A stretch of 64,000 nucleotides of DNA from Adiantum capillus-veneris (lineage: Eukaryota; Streptophyta; Polypodiopsida; Polypodiales; Pteridaceae): contig CM043954.1 of the NCBI GenBank assembly GCA_014529385.2, positions 8,943,306 to 9,007,305 of the forward strand, written 5' to 3'. The position numbers and the translations under genes were made by a program. Of the stretch, positions 22,024-32,124 are shown in pieces (positions within the stretch are counted from its first letter, which is position 1; each line of letters starts with the position of its first letter). The notes below the pieces were generated by a model, which did not search any database, was not told the DNA's origin, and was given only the letters and a program-made list of their open reading frames with translations.

Positions 22024-23000
22024 TCAGAAGTGAGCTGCCTCTTGGAGCTTCAAGACATCATGTGCTAGTGTTTGATCGATTGGAAACTCTGCATACTCTT
22101 CTTGTAACCATCCTGCTGGAAGCTCCTTGAAGGGTAAATCTTCAGACACAGACATAACAGATTGCTTTTGAGGGGACGGGACGTCCAACCTGGGCGATAT
22201 TACAGGAAGGGGAAAATCATTGGCGAGTTCATGCAGAGGAAATTTATTCCCCCTTCGATGATGTGTTATAGGTTCACCAAGGCCGACGGCTTCTATCAGA
22301 GGAACATTTGAATCATGGGAATCAGGGACTAACACACATACTTCTTCGACTGGCACACTTTCTGCTGTAGGGCTTGGGACATTGGTGTCCACCTGAGGAG
22401 CTGGGAGAGAGTGTTGCCGGCACATGTGGGTTTTGAATAGAGACCACATAGCATGGCATCGAGGTGGTAGCTTCCAACCACTGCACAGCAGGTCTTCGTC
22501 AGACCCATCAGGTGGGATGGGCTGCTCAGGGTCAGCGTTGGACCATACTGACAATGAGCTGTGATGAACCACTCGATCCATACCTCCTTCGAACCGAATT
22601 GGTTGCGTGGGAAAGCGAGGTGTATGTATCCACATGTCATCGTTTCCCCAATCATGAAGTGCCTTAGTATGCCGCAACCATGGTCTACCAATCAGCAAAG
22701 GAAATCCTCCCTCCACCTGAGGAAGACTGACCATCACAAAATCCAAGCTAAGTCTTGTACCATCAGAGGCACCTTCTCTACTATGCCCCACAGGGTAGAC
22801 TGTCCTCTTGTCTTCCAATGTAATAGTGTATGGAGCAGGGCAGGTAGGCTACAGACATAAGGCCAACATAGTAAACTCTAGCATCAAATTGATCCCAGAT
22901 CCACCATCCACTATGACGTCTAAGAATTTATGCCCAAGAATAGACAGAGTGAGACAAGAACTTTTGTAGTCGGTAAGGGGAGCAGCTAGATATGAAATCA
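22024..23000 (-). pseudogene. Ty3/gypsy aspartic protease and linker (gypsy-2)
   Basis: The end of frame 22849-23946 contains the protease active site (VIVDGGSGINLM; the D-G-G-S-G form is found in this branch of plant gypsy elements). Frame 22024-22818 continues with the rest of the fold up to GGFPLLIGRPWL. A linker of about 200 residues rich in Pro and acidic residues then leads towards RT. A stop or frameshift at about 22820-22849 separates the two. Confidence 0.75.
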
Positions 23001-24960
23001 TGTAGGACTCCAAGGGCTGCACAGGTAGGTGCCCGCCACTAGGCTCTATACCAGGATATAGAGACTGGATGACGAAAAGGGTGTCACTGTTAAAATTTGC
23101 ATCAAGTCGAAGCATGTCGTACAGTGACACTTGCTGAAAGGTGTTTTTCAATATAGAGTCTGTTGTAGGCTTCACTCCTTTGATTAGATCTTTCTCTGGT
23201 ATCTTAAGCTTTTGCAAGTCCTCTACTGCTTCCATGAAAGGACCATCAATATCTGATAGAAGAGAGGTAGGTTGGCTCTTGACATTACCTATTGGTTTGT
23301 CAGCTACTAAGGGAGTTTGACTCATTTGTGTGACTGGAGATGAAAAAATTGGACCGCCGGGGAGGCTGAGACCAAGAGCAGCTCTCTGTGCCTGTGTGAG
23401 CACACCAACCGGCTCTTCCACTTGCTTCAACCCATCTCGAGAGGCAACTACAAGAGTGGAAGGCAAGGCTTGTGGAATGGTGCTTACTGTGATGAGGTTA
23501 AGCTTTGGGAATGTAAACTCCTTCTGGTTCTGGCTTATGCTTACAGATGTGGATGCTCGTTGTTTTGGGCAATCATTACTATAGTGATCCTTAGCATTAG
23601 TACAATGTCGGCAAGGAGAATACCCTTCTGGCAACAGACATTTGCTCTGATAATGTCCATACTCCCCGTAGCTGTAGCACAAAATTGGCCTTTTGGAGGG
23701 GCGAGGTGGTCTCTGCCCTTGCTGCATGGGACTGGATGCTGACGTGTAGAAGCTTTGGGGAACTGAAGGAGTACTAGCATGATAAAAGTTAGGGGATGCA
23801 AAGTTGTTGTGCATACCTTGTTGCATAGGAGGTGTTGTCAGCAGAGGTGGCAACGGGTTTTGATGGCCATGGGGTGAGACCATGTTGGATGCAGGTGCTA
23901 GCCCTTGTTGGAGAGAAGGACCTAGACTTTGTTGTATTTTCCACAATCCCTTGATATAGTAGCAATCCTTGTCTTCGTGCCCAGGTTTTTTCGTAGAAGT
24001 GGCAATAAGCCCGAAGGGGACAATCCTGTGGAGGATGTCCTGGAGAGCGACAAGAGCTGCACCATACCATAGCTTTAGTCTCCTCCTGAGACCGAAGCTC
24101 TTCTAGCTCTCTCTTGATTTGATCCAAAGCCTCAAGATGTGGTGGTTTCTCTTGTCTAAGAGAGATTGATTTCTCTTCTTGGAGAGCGCATTGTAGTTTT
24201 AGGGCTTCAAGTTCTCTACGCAGAGAAGTTAATGGATTAGCAAGACTTTCCAAAAACACAAAGGGAGTCTCTATGTGAGGGGGGTTGGTGAACAGCTTCC
24301 TAGCCCCCTCTATCCTAGTAGCAGCTGTGATGAACTCCTCCAGAGTGGCGTCGGGTCGGAGACTCTCTCAGAGTTTTTGCTGAGAAGTTTTGGGAAGCGC
24401 CTTCTCTACCCACTTCTTAACCATAAATTCACCGGGTTGTAGGAGAAGCTTGGCAACCAGAGACTTGGTTTTCATCATAACCAGAGCACCATGTTGGCCA
24501 ACTCATCCAAAACCTTCTCCTGATAGTCACCTGACATAAATGCTACACAGAACTGTTGTCTTAAGGCTGCCCAAGTTGCAAAATGGTTCTCTGCAAACTT
24601 GCTGTACCATTTGTCTTTTAAGCCATCCAAGGTAGATGGAAAGAGTACCAAATAAGCATCCTCCCTATTAAGACCACGACCCCTACAGAGAGATACAAAC
24701 CTCCTTTCATGGTCGTCAGCATCTTCTGAAGAGAGTCCTTTGAAGGTAGGGAACTTGATGTTCACCTTGGCCAAAACACTTACCAAAGCCTCCATGGACG
24801 ATTGCTCAGGAGCCCGTTTCTCAATAGCCTGCTGTAGGAGAATAGGAGAGAGCTTTACTGGAGAAGGTGATCTGGAAGTTGTGGAATCAAATGGAGGAAT
24901 GGGTGATGTCGTATATGGAGGTATGGATGATGAGGTGGATGGACTTCTACTAGGTACCAA
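23001..24960 (-). pseudogene. Ty3/gypsy gag (gypsy-2)
   Basis: Frame 24475-24960 begins with a Ser/Pro/Thr-rich N-terminus, then the capsid-like Retrotrans_gag domain (IKFPTFKGLSSEDADDHERRF, LDGLKDKWYSKF, WAALRQQFCVAF). Frame 23789-24259 holds a Glu-rich coiled coil and a CCHC-like CSSCRSPGHPPQDC. Frame 22849-23946 carries a second knuckle, CYSYGEYGHYQSKC, whose second Cys is Tyr, and a third Cys/His cluster (CRHCTNAKDHYSNDC). The reading is broken by frameshifts near 24300-24470 and 23790-23950. Multiple zinc-binding motifs suit nucleic-acid packaging. The start codon is not clear. Confidence 0.8.
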
Positions 24961-25338
24961 GGGTCATCTTCTGTTGTAGTACTTCATAGGACTCAGTAGT
25001 GCGCTTTGACGCTCGACTGACCGCCTTGTATGTCTCATGCAGCGACTACCAATCCAACCAAGCTTTGGGCAAGAAAACCTTGAACTGGCTGAAGACTGGT
25101 CTAGACTCTACTAGACCAGGCAATTGACTAGACCCAGGCTGGTGGACCAAGGACGCGGAGGACTAGACCAAGGTCGAGGAGGACTAGACAGGGACGAGGG
25201 CTGATTGGACCAGGGCGAGAGGACTAAAGCAGTTGGACCAAGGCGAGAGGAGAACAGTGAAAGGCAAGGTAGGCGAAGCTAGATAGACCCAACTAGCTTC
25301 AAGATTTGTACCTCACAGAGAGTGAGACTTCAGTTGAG

Positions 25339-25356
25339 GTCCCACCGAGATCGCCA
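25339..25356 (-). promoter_or_regulatory. Probable primer-binding site (gypsy-2)
   Basis: Three bases inside the LTR end, the minus strand reads TGGCGATCTCGGTGGGAC. It begins with TGG, as a tRNA 3' CCA complement must. The cognate tRNA is not identified by eye; tRNA-Arg is one candidate. Leader sequence at about 25085-25260 shows short GGACTAGACC/GGACCAAGGCGAG repeats. Confidence 0.6.
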
Positions 25357-25359
25357 AAA

Positions 25360-25931
25360 TGAGAGCACGTGTAGCACAGATAGTCTGTCGTGCTCTCTAC
25401 ATTGGATGCTCCTCAGTGCAATGTGCATGACAATCTCACTCAAAACAGACTGAAAGCGGAAACAATAGACAACATTTGAGCTCACAGAGACACAACAATA
25501 GCAGTAGACCACAACAAGTGACTCGACTATCTCAAAAAACTGATACAGACTCTGGCGTGGTAGCACACTCAGCTACAGCCCAAGACTCTCAGGTACCATT
25601 GGGCGTCAAGGCTCATATGTGTAGGGATGGGGAAGACGTGTTGTGTGGATAGACTCACTCTAGACGACTACGTAAAGATAATCATGACCAAACCGTTACT
25701 ACTGATATATACAACCATAAAGAGCCACCAACGGCTCATAAATGACAGCATCTAAGTCTATCTCCATTGACTAGTGGTGGTGACCTGGCCACGATGTCCA
25801 CTAGACCACCGTATCCCTGCCACGTCACTGCCCAACGAGTTCGTCCAGTGTGAACCGACCAAACCAAAGACCAATTGTAAAGTCCAAACTGTACTAATTG
25901 TCCCGTGAAAGTGACATTGTAGCCTACTACA
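25360..25931 (-). repeat. 5' LTR of gypsy-2 (copy B)
   Basis: The block starts TGAGAGCACG beside the primer-binding site and ends CTACA, so both ends follow the TG...CA rule. It is homologous to 9055-9655. Confidence 0.7.
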
Positions 25932-25963
25932 ATGACACAGGGAAAAGGTGGAAAGCACCATAG

Positions 25964-27640
25964 ATGCCAACAGGCTTCAATGCTATTGCATATGTCCCAA
26001 AAAACGCTGACAAAGCGATAAGAATATTGGGGCTAGATGACTTCTTGTCACAACCAATTGCGAGAGAAGATTACAAACGAGCGTATGAATTGATGACAAC
26101 CTTGAAGAAGGAGAACGAAGAGAGGGCAATGAACACCCTCACAAACTCAAAGGGAGAACATGTAGAGGTCACATTGACACCAGAGGCCATAACAAAAATC
26201 ACTAAGCTAAATCGAGGCAAAGTAATCAAGACTTGTACAAGGTCTCCCAGATGTAGAAATTGCCAGAACAAAGCTGCCCACATTTGAGACCATCAAGGAG
26301 CAGAGGACAGGCCACCTCATGAGGGTCCTCTATCAACATTTCCATTTTGATCGCCAGACTAGATATACACGGCTAGAGAAAAACCTCGCCTCCACTCTCC
26401 ACAAGATAGTGCCAACTCACCGTATGCATACCATAGATGCCGCCAAGTGCGCATTTGACCGCATTTTCGCCACGGTTGAGAGAAAACAATGGGCAAAACC
26501 AAGCAGAAATCCACTACTTGGCGGTGCAGAGGTATTGACCAAGATAGCAACACAATTAGTTGGAGAGGGGGAGATGTTGCAAGAGGCCCCTACATCAGAT
26601 AACTGGGTAGAGATTGTGAATGTACCAGGCAAAAGAGGGAAAGCAAAAGCATCCACATCTACCGAGCCACAAAAACCTACGTGTATCACTCAACCCGAAT
26701 TGAATACCTAAGAGATGAGGGAGCATCTAGCTCAGAAGAAATGCTTTCTGAAAGCGATGAAGAGAATGTAGAGCTAGCCCCTGAAGTAGAAGGGCAACAA
26801 GAAAGGAAACCCAAGACGGTCTTACAAGAGAAGATAGATAGCCCCTGAAGTAGAAGGAGAACAAGAAAGGAAACCCAAGACGGTCTTACAAGAGAAGATG
26901 AGCAAGCCAAGGCTAAGGCTAAGGTCACAGTGGAGAAATTTCAGAAGCGCAAAGAAAGTCAGCAAGAAAGAGAAACTAAAGAGCAGAAAGAAAAGGAGAC
27001 AGCGGAAAAGCCTGGCAGACATGACAAGGGACAAGATCAGAGACCGAGCCGACCAACCTCCAAAACGCCCTGTTGTAAGCCCAACTGAGTTGGAACAAGC
27101 TGCAAAGAAATCTAAGGTTGCTCTGGAAGAGAGTGTTGAATGACCCAAGGAATTAAGGACGAAACAAAAACTAGACCACCATCAAAAGGTGGTGGATGAA
27201 GAGGAGGATAAAGACAAAGCCGTGGAAGTAGAAGAGACGAAGAAAAACACCCATCCTCTAGAGGAAGAACTCCTCAAGGCCAAAGGAGAAAAGGCGGTTC
27301 AATTAATGGCCAACGTAATAATTGAGGAGCGCATCGGTAGCTCACAGCCCACCCTTGAACCTCTCACAGAAATTGAAACGCCGGAAGTGTTAAAAGAGGA
27401 AAAGAAAGAAGATACGGAGTTACCAAAGGAGACACCCTTAATAGCCACAAGGTTGCCAAGGCCGTATATAGAAGAGCAGCAGGCATCCATCACTCTCCAA
27501 GACCTTATGTTGGTGGGAAATACCTACGAGGAAGCCACGAAAGCCATTGGCTTCATCATGGACGCACTAAAGCCCCGAGCCACCAGCCAAAGAGGCCACC
27601 CTTCAAGAGCAGACAATCTACTAAAACAAATATGGCGCTT
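25964..27640 (+). pseudogene. Decayed coiled-coil ORF (extra-ORF family, copy 2)
   Basis: Frames 25964-26287, 26319-26711, 26898-27143 and 27189-27640 read as one protein of about 550 residues. Its start aligns with copy 1 at 7-900: LGLDDFLSQP...DYKRAYELMTTL here against VGLWESVSLP...DFKRVHQLIQTI there. Further on, KLPTF-like and GGAEVLTKI here match KLPSF and GGEVLTRL there. The C-terminal half is Lys/Glu-rich coiled coil with basic runs. A 64-bp tandem duplication (26775-26838 and 26839-26902) shifts the frame. After about 27600 similarity ends in repeat-rich DNA and no LTR follows, so this copy is 3'-truncated. Function unknown. Confidence 0.5.
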
Positions 27641-27792
27641 GGGTCTCCCATGCCAGGTGTCCGATTCTGCGAGCAGAAGGCGTAGGACAAAAAAAAAAAG
27701 ACCTGGCGGCGCTCTGTGCTGGTGCAGGCAGCGCTCTGCCTCGCTTTATTGCAGGCCGAAATTTGAAAGCTCACATTGCCAGTGCTCTGTGA

Positions 27793-28190
27793 AGAGAGAG
27801 AGAGAGAGAGAGAAAAGACACAGAACGCAGAGCAGCTCTCCGCCTTGGTAGGTCTGCGCTCTCCTCCCGCCACGAACACCCTCCCTCTGCGCAGTTACAA
27901 GGCCTGTCATGGTCATGTTGCACCTCCTCCACTGCTTTGTACTCCTCCTCCCTACCTTCACCTGGCTCCTCGAGCCGCTTCTCTTGGCCAATGCTCCTGC
28001 CACTGCAGTGACGCAGTCCCGCAACATACCCCCGGGCGCAGGGCGCTTCTCTTGGCCAATGCTCCCGTCACTGAGTGACGCAGTCCCGCAGCATACCGCC
28101 AATGCTCCCGCCACGTACTGCAGTGACGCAGCCCCGCAGCACAGTCCCGTTCTCTCTCTCTCCCCGTCATGCTCCCACAGTCCAGCAAAA
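27793..28190. repeat. GC-rich tandem repeat block with short (GA)n
   Basis: A short (GA)n lies at about 27792-27813. From 27976 a unit of about 68 bp (CGCTTCTCTTGGCCAATGCT ... GTGACGCAGTCCCGCA) recurs at 28044 and, shortened, at about 28096 and 28125. CT runs follow to 28210. No gene is supported here. Confidence 0.65.
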
Positions 28191-28508
28191 CGCTCTCTCT
28201 CTCTCTCTCTTGCTCCGCCGTGTTGCAGTCCAGCAAAACTCTCTCAGATGATGGCAAGCACGGAGAGGGTTGTAATGGCAATGGCATGGATATGGCCCTG
28301 GCCGGGTTTACACTGCCGCAGCTGAAGCAACATACTCCATCGTCGATCTTTGGTGGGAGCAGGTGCAGGTGGAGTTCTATGTGGTCACATGAGAGTCTCC
28401 TAAAATACATATCTTTGAGATGCCGACGGGAGGGGATGAATAGCTTCCAAAATGCATGCATCGGACCACTTTCATCAATATGTATCCAAAGTCATTGAAT
28501 AGCTTCCA

Positions 28509-28598
28509 AAATGGGAAGTTCATGAGCTTCCTATGCGGGATGCGATCTCTTGGAATACATTGATCATTACAAGGTATGCGAACATGAATAAGGCCAGA
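28509..28598 (+). pseudogene. PPR-like motif fragment
   Basis: The plus frame reads [12 protein letters not shown] then [10 protein letters not shown], matching the core of a plant PPR repeat (RDxxSWNTLIxGYxxxxxxxKAR). Only about 30 residues are present, with nothing before it. It runs in the same frame into the psaD-like segment, so the two were joined by rearrangement. Confidence 0.5.
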
Positions 28599-28907
28599 AA
28601 ACAGTGGGTTGTTGTGTCTTCAACAATTGTAGCGATCATGAGGTCAGGCCCGAATCTTTTGAAGCTTGCAAGGAAGGAAAAATCCCTAGCCCTTGGCACC
28701 ATACTGCGTTCCAAGTTTAAGATCAACTACCAGTTTCACTGAGCGTTTCCCAACGGCGAGGTGTAGTACCTTCATCCCAAGGACAAAGTATACCCTGAGA
28801 AGGTGAACCCTGGCTGCAAGGGTGACATTGGTTTGAAGTTCCACTCTATTGGAGAGAATGTATACCCTGCCACACTCAAGTTCCATGGCAATTGCTGGTT
28901 TACTTAA
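28599..28907 (+). pseudogene. psaD: Photosystem I subunit II (PsaD) pseudogene, C-terminal part
   Basis: One frame from about 28599 to a stop at 28905-28907 encodes the C-terminal ~100 residues of PsaD. It shows [54 protein letters not shown] and, more diverged, SIGENV...LKFHG. PsaD is the stromal ferredoxin-docking subunit of photosystem I, nuclear-encoded in plants. Two in-frame stops break it: TGA at 28740-28742 and TAG at 28770-28772, each one C-to-T change from the Arg and Gln codons usual there. The transit peptide and N-terminal part are missing and a PPR-like fragment precedes it. Plant psaD is often intronless, so a processed copy cannot be told from a genomic fragment. Confidence 0.85.
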
Positions 28908-29548
28908 TTTTGTTGCATCTATGCTGGACTTTCCATGGAATTGCAATTGGGCCATGTGCCCTAGAGAGTGTTGTCCCAAAATGCGTTGCAAGCGCATTGG
29001 TTTGTGGAAGCGCGTTGTAGAGGAGCCTTTTGCCAAATGCACATTTAAATACTATAGAAGGAAGTTTGTGCTCGATTTTACACCCAGTTTCCAATCCGAA
29101 CGTTGCTGACTTCGAGGTGAAGGTGATGGACATGGGAATTCTTTGGCTCTTTTTGATACTGATGGATCATCTTTATGATGGAAAAATGTAGTATGTAAGC
29201 CCATGTGGATCTGAAGACTTGATCCATTTGTCGACCAATAGGCAGAAGACATGCAAGATAAATTCGACGCATGCTGATGACCAACAAGAGGTGAGGTCCA
29301 TTGTAGTGTAGGAGCCCAAAAGAAGAGGATCTGCAGAGACAGACGAGAGCACCATGGGAAATGGGAGCCCCTTTCAGCGTGGTTGCTAGCATAAGGTTTT
29401 CTTTGTCTCGCTCTCTCTCTTATTTCCCAAATTAAAATTCTCACCCTCAGCTGCGTTTTGCAACTACCGATGTCCACGTGTCCCTCGGAGAGGGTCCATA
29501 TTAAACATAGTTAAACAAGTGAGAAAATAGATAGAAATTTAAGCCTCA
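28908..29548. other. No gene recognised
   Basis: Sequence after the psaD remnant. Frames on both strands are short and show no domain. It may include former 3' flank of psaD. Confidence 0.4.
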
Positions 29549-29575
29549 CCCCCCCCCCCCCCCCCCCCCCCCCCC
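29549..29575. repeat. Poly-C tract, 27 bp
   Basis: An uninterrupted run of C on the plus strand. Confidence 0.9.
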
Positions 29576-29632
29576 GCATGCGCGCACTACGTGTTAGTCG
29601 TTGCAACATCTAAGAGGTTCCGGCCAGTGTGC

Positions 29633-29634
<2 letters not shown>

Positions 29635-29726
<92 letters not shown>
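29635..29726. repeat. (GA)n microsatellite, about 92 bp
   Basis: A pure dinucleotide run. The Arg/Glu repeat frame across it is an artefact. Confidence 0.97.
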
Positions 29727-29730
<4 letters not shown>

Positions 29731-29815
29731 TGTCGCTACCAATTGGTTTCTCTGAATTTCGAACATTAATAATCTGTTTCCATGAATCCGTGCTCGAGAA
29801 AAGCGTTTTACAGAA

Positions 29816-30005
29816 AACCTGGCAACCCTACATATCGAGAATAGTAGGGGTAAATTGACTATATTTTTTGGCCTTTAAATTTAAAATATAGAGGTAAATC
29901 TCAAAATTTGTATGTAAGATAGCACTAAACCTAGGTTTTTTTCCAGCATTGGGCAGATTCTTTTGTGAGTTTTTTTTGTTAGAAATGGTTGATCGGGGAG
30001 GGGGC
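29816..30005 (+). repeat. Direct repeat, copy 1 (upstream and start of ORF)
   Basis: It shares blocks with 30226-30397: GTAAATTGACTATATTT, GGTAAATCTCAAAATTTGTA, CACTAAACCTAGGTTTTT, and an ATG followed by a Gly/Ser-rich start (MVDRGGGSGSDG). In this copy the frame closes within about 25 codons. Confidence 0.75.
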
Positions 30006-30225
30006 TCGGGGAGTGATGGGGGAGGAAGCTTCGGTTTTTTTGTGGCAACGGATGAAAAATGTTAGTGATGAAGCCTGCAAGTGAGGCAAGATGAGTAGGT
30101 GAGAAGATGGGTGGGGGCAATAATGGAAAGGGCAAAAGAAAATGACCAGTTATTGTGGCTACGGATCTGTTAAAAGCAAGGATTGGTGGGGCCCAAAGCT
30201 TTGCTCCATAAAAACTTTTTTTAAA

Positions 30226-30397
30226 AACCTGGCAAATAGTAGAGGTAAATTGACTATATTTGTAGATTTTTTCACCTTCAAATTTTAAATGTAGGGGTAA
30301 ATCTCAAAATTTGTAGGTGCACTAAACCTAGGTTTTTCTCCAGCACTGGTGGATTCTTTCGAGAGTTTGTTTTAGAAATGGTTGAACGGGGGGGAAG
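30226..30397 (+). repeat. Direct repeat, copy 2
   Basis: Second copy of the 29816-30005 block. It ends within the first codons of the 137-aa ORF (MVERGGSSTSDG). Confidence 0.75.
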
Positions 30398-30791
30398 CTC
30401 CACGAGTGATGGGAAAATTGTGAATATTTTTCCAAGTGTAAACAATCTTATTCTTGATGCCTTTGAGGAAAATTTGTTACCTGATGAACGGGGATGGCAA
30501 TGGGCATGGGAAGTGATCGAAAAAAACTACATTGTTTGGGGGTCATATGTAGATGAAGAGTTGGACACGATTTACATCAAGTTGCTTGATCCCTATTTCT
30601 TTTCCAACATTAGGCTCATGCTTTTAAAGCAAGAGCTTGGGTTGATTCGTCATTACAAGATTTACTTGAGCTGGGTTCAAAAAATAGATTTAACAGAAGT
30701 TTGTAGAGCTCCAGCTCAATATCTTGATCCTGTTGAAATAGCACGACTAAGAGTGTTATGCAGATATGTTCCTGAGCCTTTTGGGCAATAA
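30378..30791 (+). CDS. Unrecognised intact ORF, 137 aa
   Basis: An uninterrupted frame from ATG to TAA in a region where almost everything else is broken. The product is acidic to neutral with an even amino-acid mix (Trp, Tyr, Cys and Asp present), unlike the simple-repeat frames nearby. It contains WQWAWEVIEKNYIVWG and a predicted helical half (LLKQELGLIRHYKIYLSWVQ) and ends VPEPFGQ. There is no signal peptide or clear membrane span. I do not recognise the family. The ATG lies at the end of a duplicated block that may carry the former promoter or 5' leader. It could be a last exon or a fragment of a larger protein. Confidence 0.45.
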   Translation: MVERGGSSTSDGKIVNIFPSVNNLILDAFEENLLPDERGWQWAWEVIEKNYIVWGSYVDEELDTIYIKLLDPYFFSNIRLMLLKQELGLIRHYKIYLSWVQKIDLTEVCRAPAQYLDPVEIARLRVLCRYVPEPFGQ

Positions 30792-30842
30792 TGTAAACTT
30801 TTTCTTTTTTGAAATATGTCTCTTTAGTCATGTTCTTTTATG

Positions 30843-30846
<4 letters not shown>

Positions 30847-30881
<35 letters not shown>

Positions 30882-30891
30882 TGTGTGTGTG
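30847..30891. repeat. (CT)n then (GT)n microsatellite
   Basis: CT run at 30847-30878 then GT at 30880-30891, followed by GCGCGCGCG. Confidence 0.95.
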
Positions 30892-31349
30892 CGCGCGCGT
30901 GCGCAAAAGGGGTCAAATGTAACAGGAGTAGTCTAAAGGGGCCAAAGACAGAAAGTGTCGATCGTGTGTGTGTCCTGGAGAGATGTATAAAGATGCACAC
31001 ACACACAAACACATACAAAGTGAGGTGGTTTGAGCGAGCGAGGCCCGCCGGTAGGCGGTGCACGCGAGCTAGTAGACACTACAGCAACCGAGCTGACAAT
31101 GGAGCACGGTCAACCAAAGGGCTTGCCAAAAATGCAAGAAAACCCTATGGCGGTTGAGCCAACTACTTAAACAACTAAAATTGAATAGGCAATAGGAGAA
31201 GGTGTGTCCCTTGAAGGCTTCCTAAAAAATCAAGAAAACCTAGGGATGGACAGTGCACCCTCCACAAGTGAAGTCAAAGACGAGGCAACCCCTCTGGACG
31301 ACCAAGTGATTAAACAAGTCCATGAAATCCTGTTGCGCAGTGCTACGCA

Positions 31350-31570
31350 TGGATCTTAGGCACACTTAGAATTGTTTCAACACATTGCCACTTTAGACCT
31401 ATTTTGGTCACTTATCCCCCATTTTATATTGGAGGGTTATTATTACGACCCTACCTATTTTTGGCACTTAGGTCGGTCAACCCCCTATTCTCCTATGTAT
31501 AGGAGGGGGGTCACTCTCATTCTTTTATTTTTCATCACAGAGCTTGCCATAGATTTATATTAATCTCCAG
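31350..31570 (+). repeat. Direct repeat, copy 1 (TATA-containing, possible LTR-derived)
   Basis: It is colinear with 31653-31884: GGCACACTTAG, CACTTTAGACCTATTTTGGTCA, TATATTGGAGGGTTAT, CCCTACCTATTTTT, GGTCAACCCCCTATTCTCCTAT and ATCACAGAG. A TATA-like box surrounded by GG-rich sequence and a downstream TCTCATTCTT resemble an LTR promoter. Confidence 0.75.
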
Positions 31571-31652
31571 ATGCTTTGCACCCTGTCTACAGGCTCCTCA
31601 CTACACGTGCACTGGCCCTTGGTTGTGGGTTGGCCACCCGTACATCTGCTGC

Positions 31653-31884
31653 GCAGGGATCTCAGGCACACTTAGGGTTGTTTTATCACATTGGCCACTT
31701 TAGACCTATTTTGGTCAGTTATCCCCAATTTATATTGGAGGGTTATGATTATGACCCTACCTATTTTTAGGCACTTAGGTAGGTCAACCCCCTATTCTCC
31801 TATATATAGGAGGGGAGGGCACGCTCTCATTCTTGTATTGTTCATCACAGAGTTTGACATCTGGAGTTATAGGGCTCTCCAGCC
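31653..31884 (+). repeat. Direct repeat, copy 2
   Basis: Partner of 31350-31570, with TATATATAGG in place of TATGTATAGG at the promoter-like site. Confidence 0.75.
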
Positions 31885-31894
31885 TTTTCCCTAC

Positions 31895-31898
<4 letters not shown>

Positions 31899-31988
<90 letters not shown>
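31899..31988. repeat. (CT)n microsatellite, about 90 bp
   Basis: Pure CT run immediately after the second direct repeat. Confidence 0.97.
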
Positions 31989-31991
<3 letters not shown>

Positions 31992-32124
31992 GTCTCATCG
32001 CATGTACCATTGTCTCCTCCTCGCTGCCCACTCTAACAAGGCGGTACTCCGCCTCTGTAGATGAAAGCGCAACGGTAGGTCTTCCTCTTACTGCTCCAAG
32101 AAATAGGTCCCGAGCCGTGTAAAA

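Larger units (their letters stand above)
9055..25931 (-). mobile_element. Long Ty3/gypsy retrotransposon with nested insertions (gypsy-2)
   Basis: Read on the minus strand the order is LTR (25931-25360), primer site, gag, protease, RT, RNase H, integrase, an extra ORF (11893-9920) and a second LTR-like repeat (9655-9055). Two later insertions break it: a CACTA element at 13549-18122 just past the end of pol, and an inverted-repeat element at 19372-20395 inside pol. Without them about 11.3 kb remains. The pairing of the two terminal repeats is inferred: I see no clear polypurine tract beside 9655 and no matching target duplication, so the left repeat could belong to a separate insertion. Confidence 0.6.

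Noticed and set aside
28599-28907. Plastid DNA insertion as source of the photosystem I sequence
   Set aside because: PsaD is nuclear-encoded in land plants and no other plastid genes flank it.
29601-29858. 85-codon plus frame with a long Arg-Glu repeat
   Set aside because: Produced by the (GA)n array; no conserved flanking sequence.
31691-32122. 143-codon plus frame with Ser-Leu repeats
   Set aside because: Spans the (CT)n array and the direct repeat; no domain.
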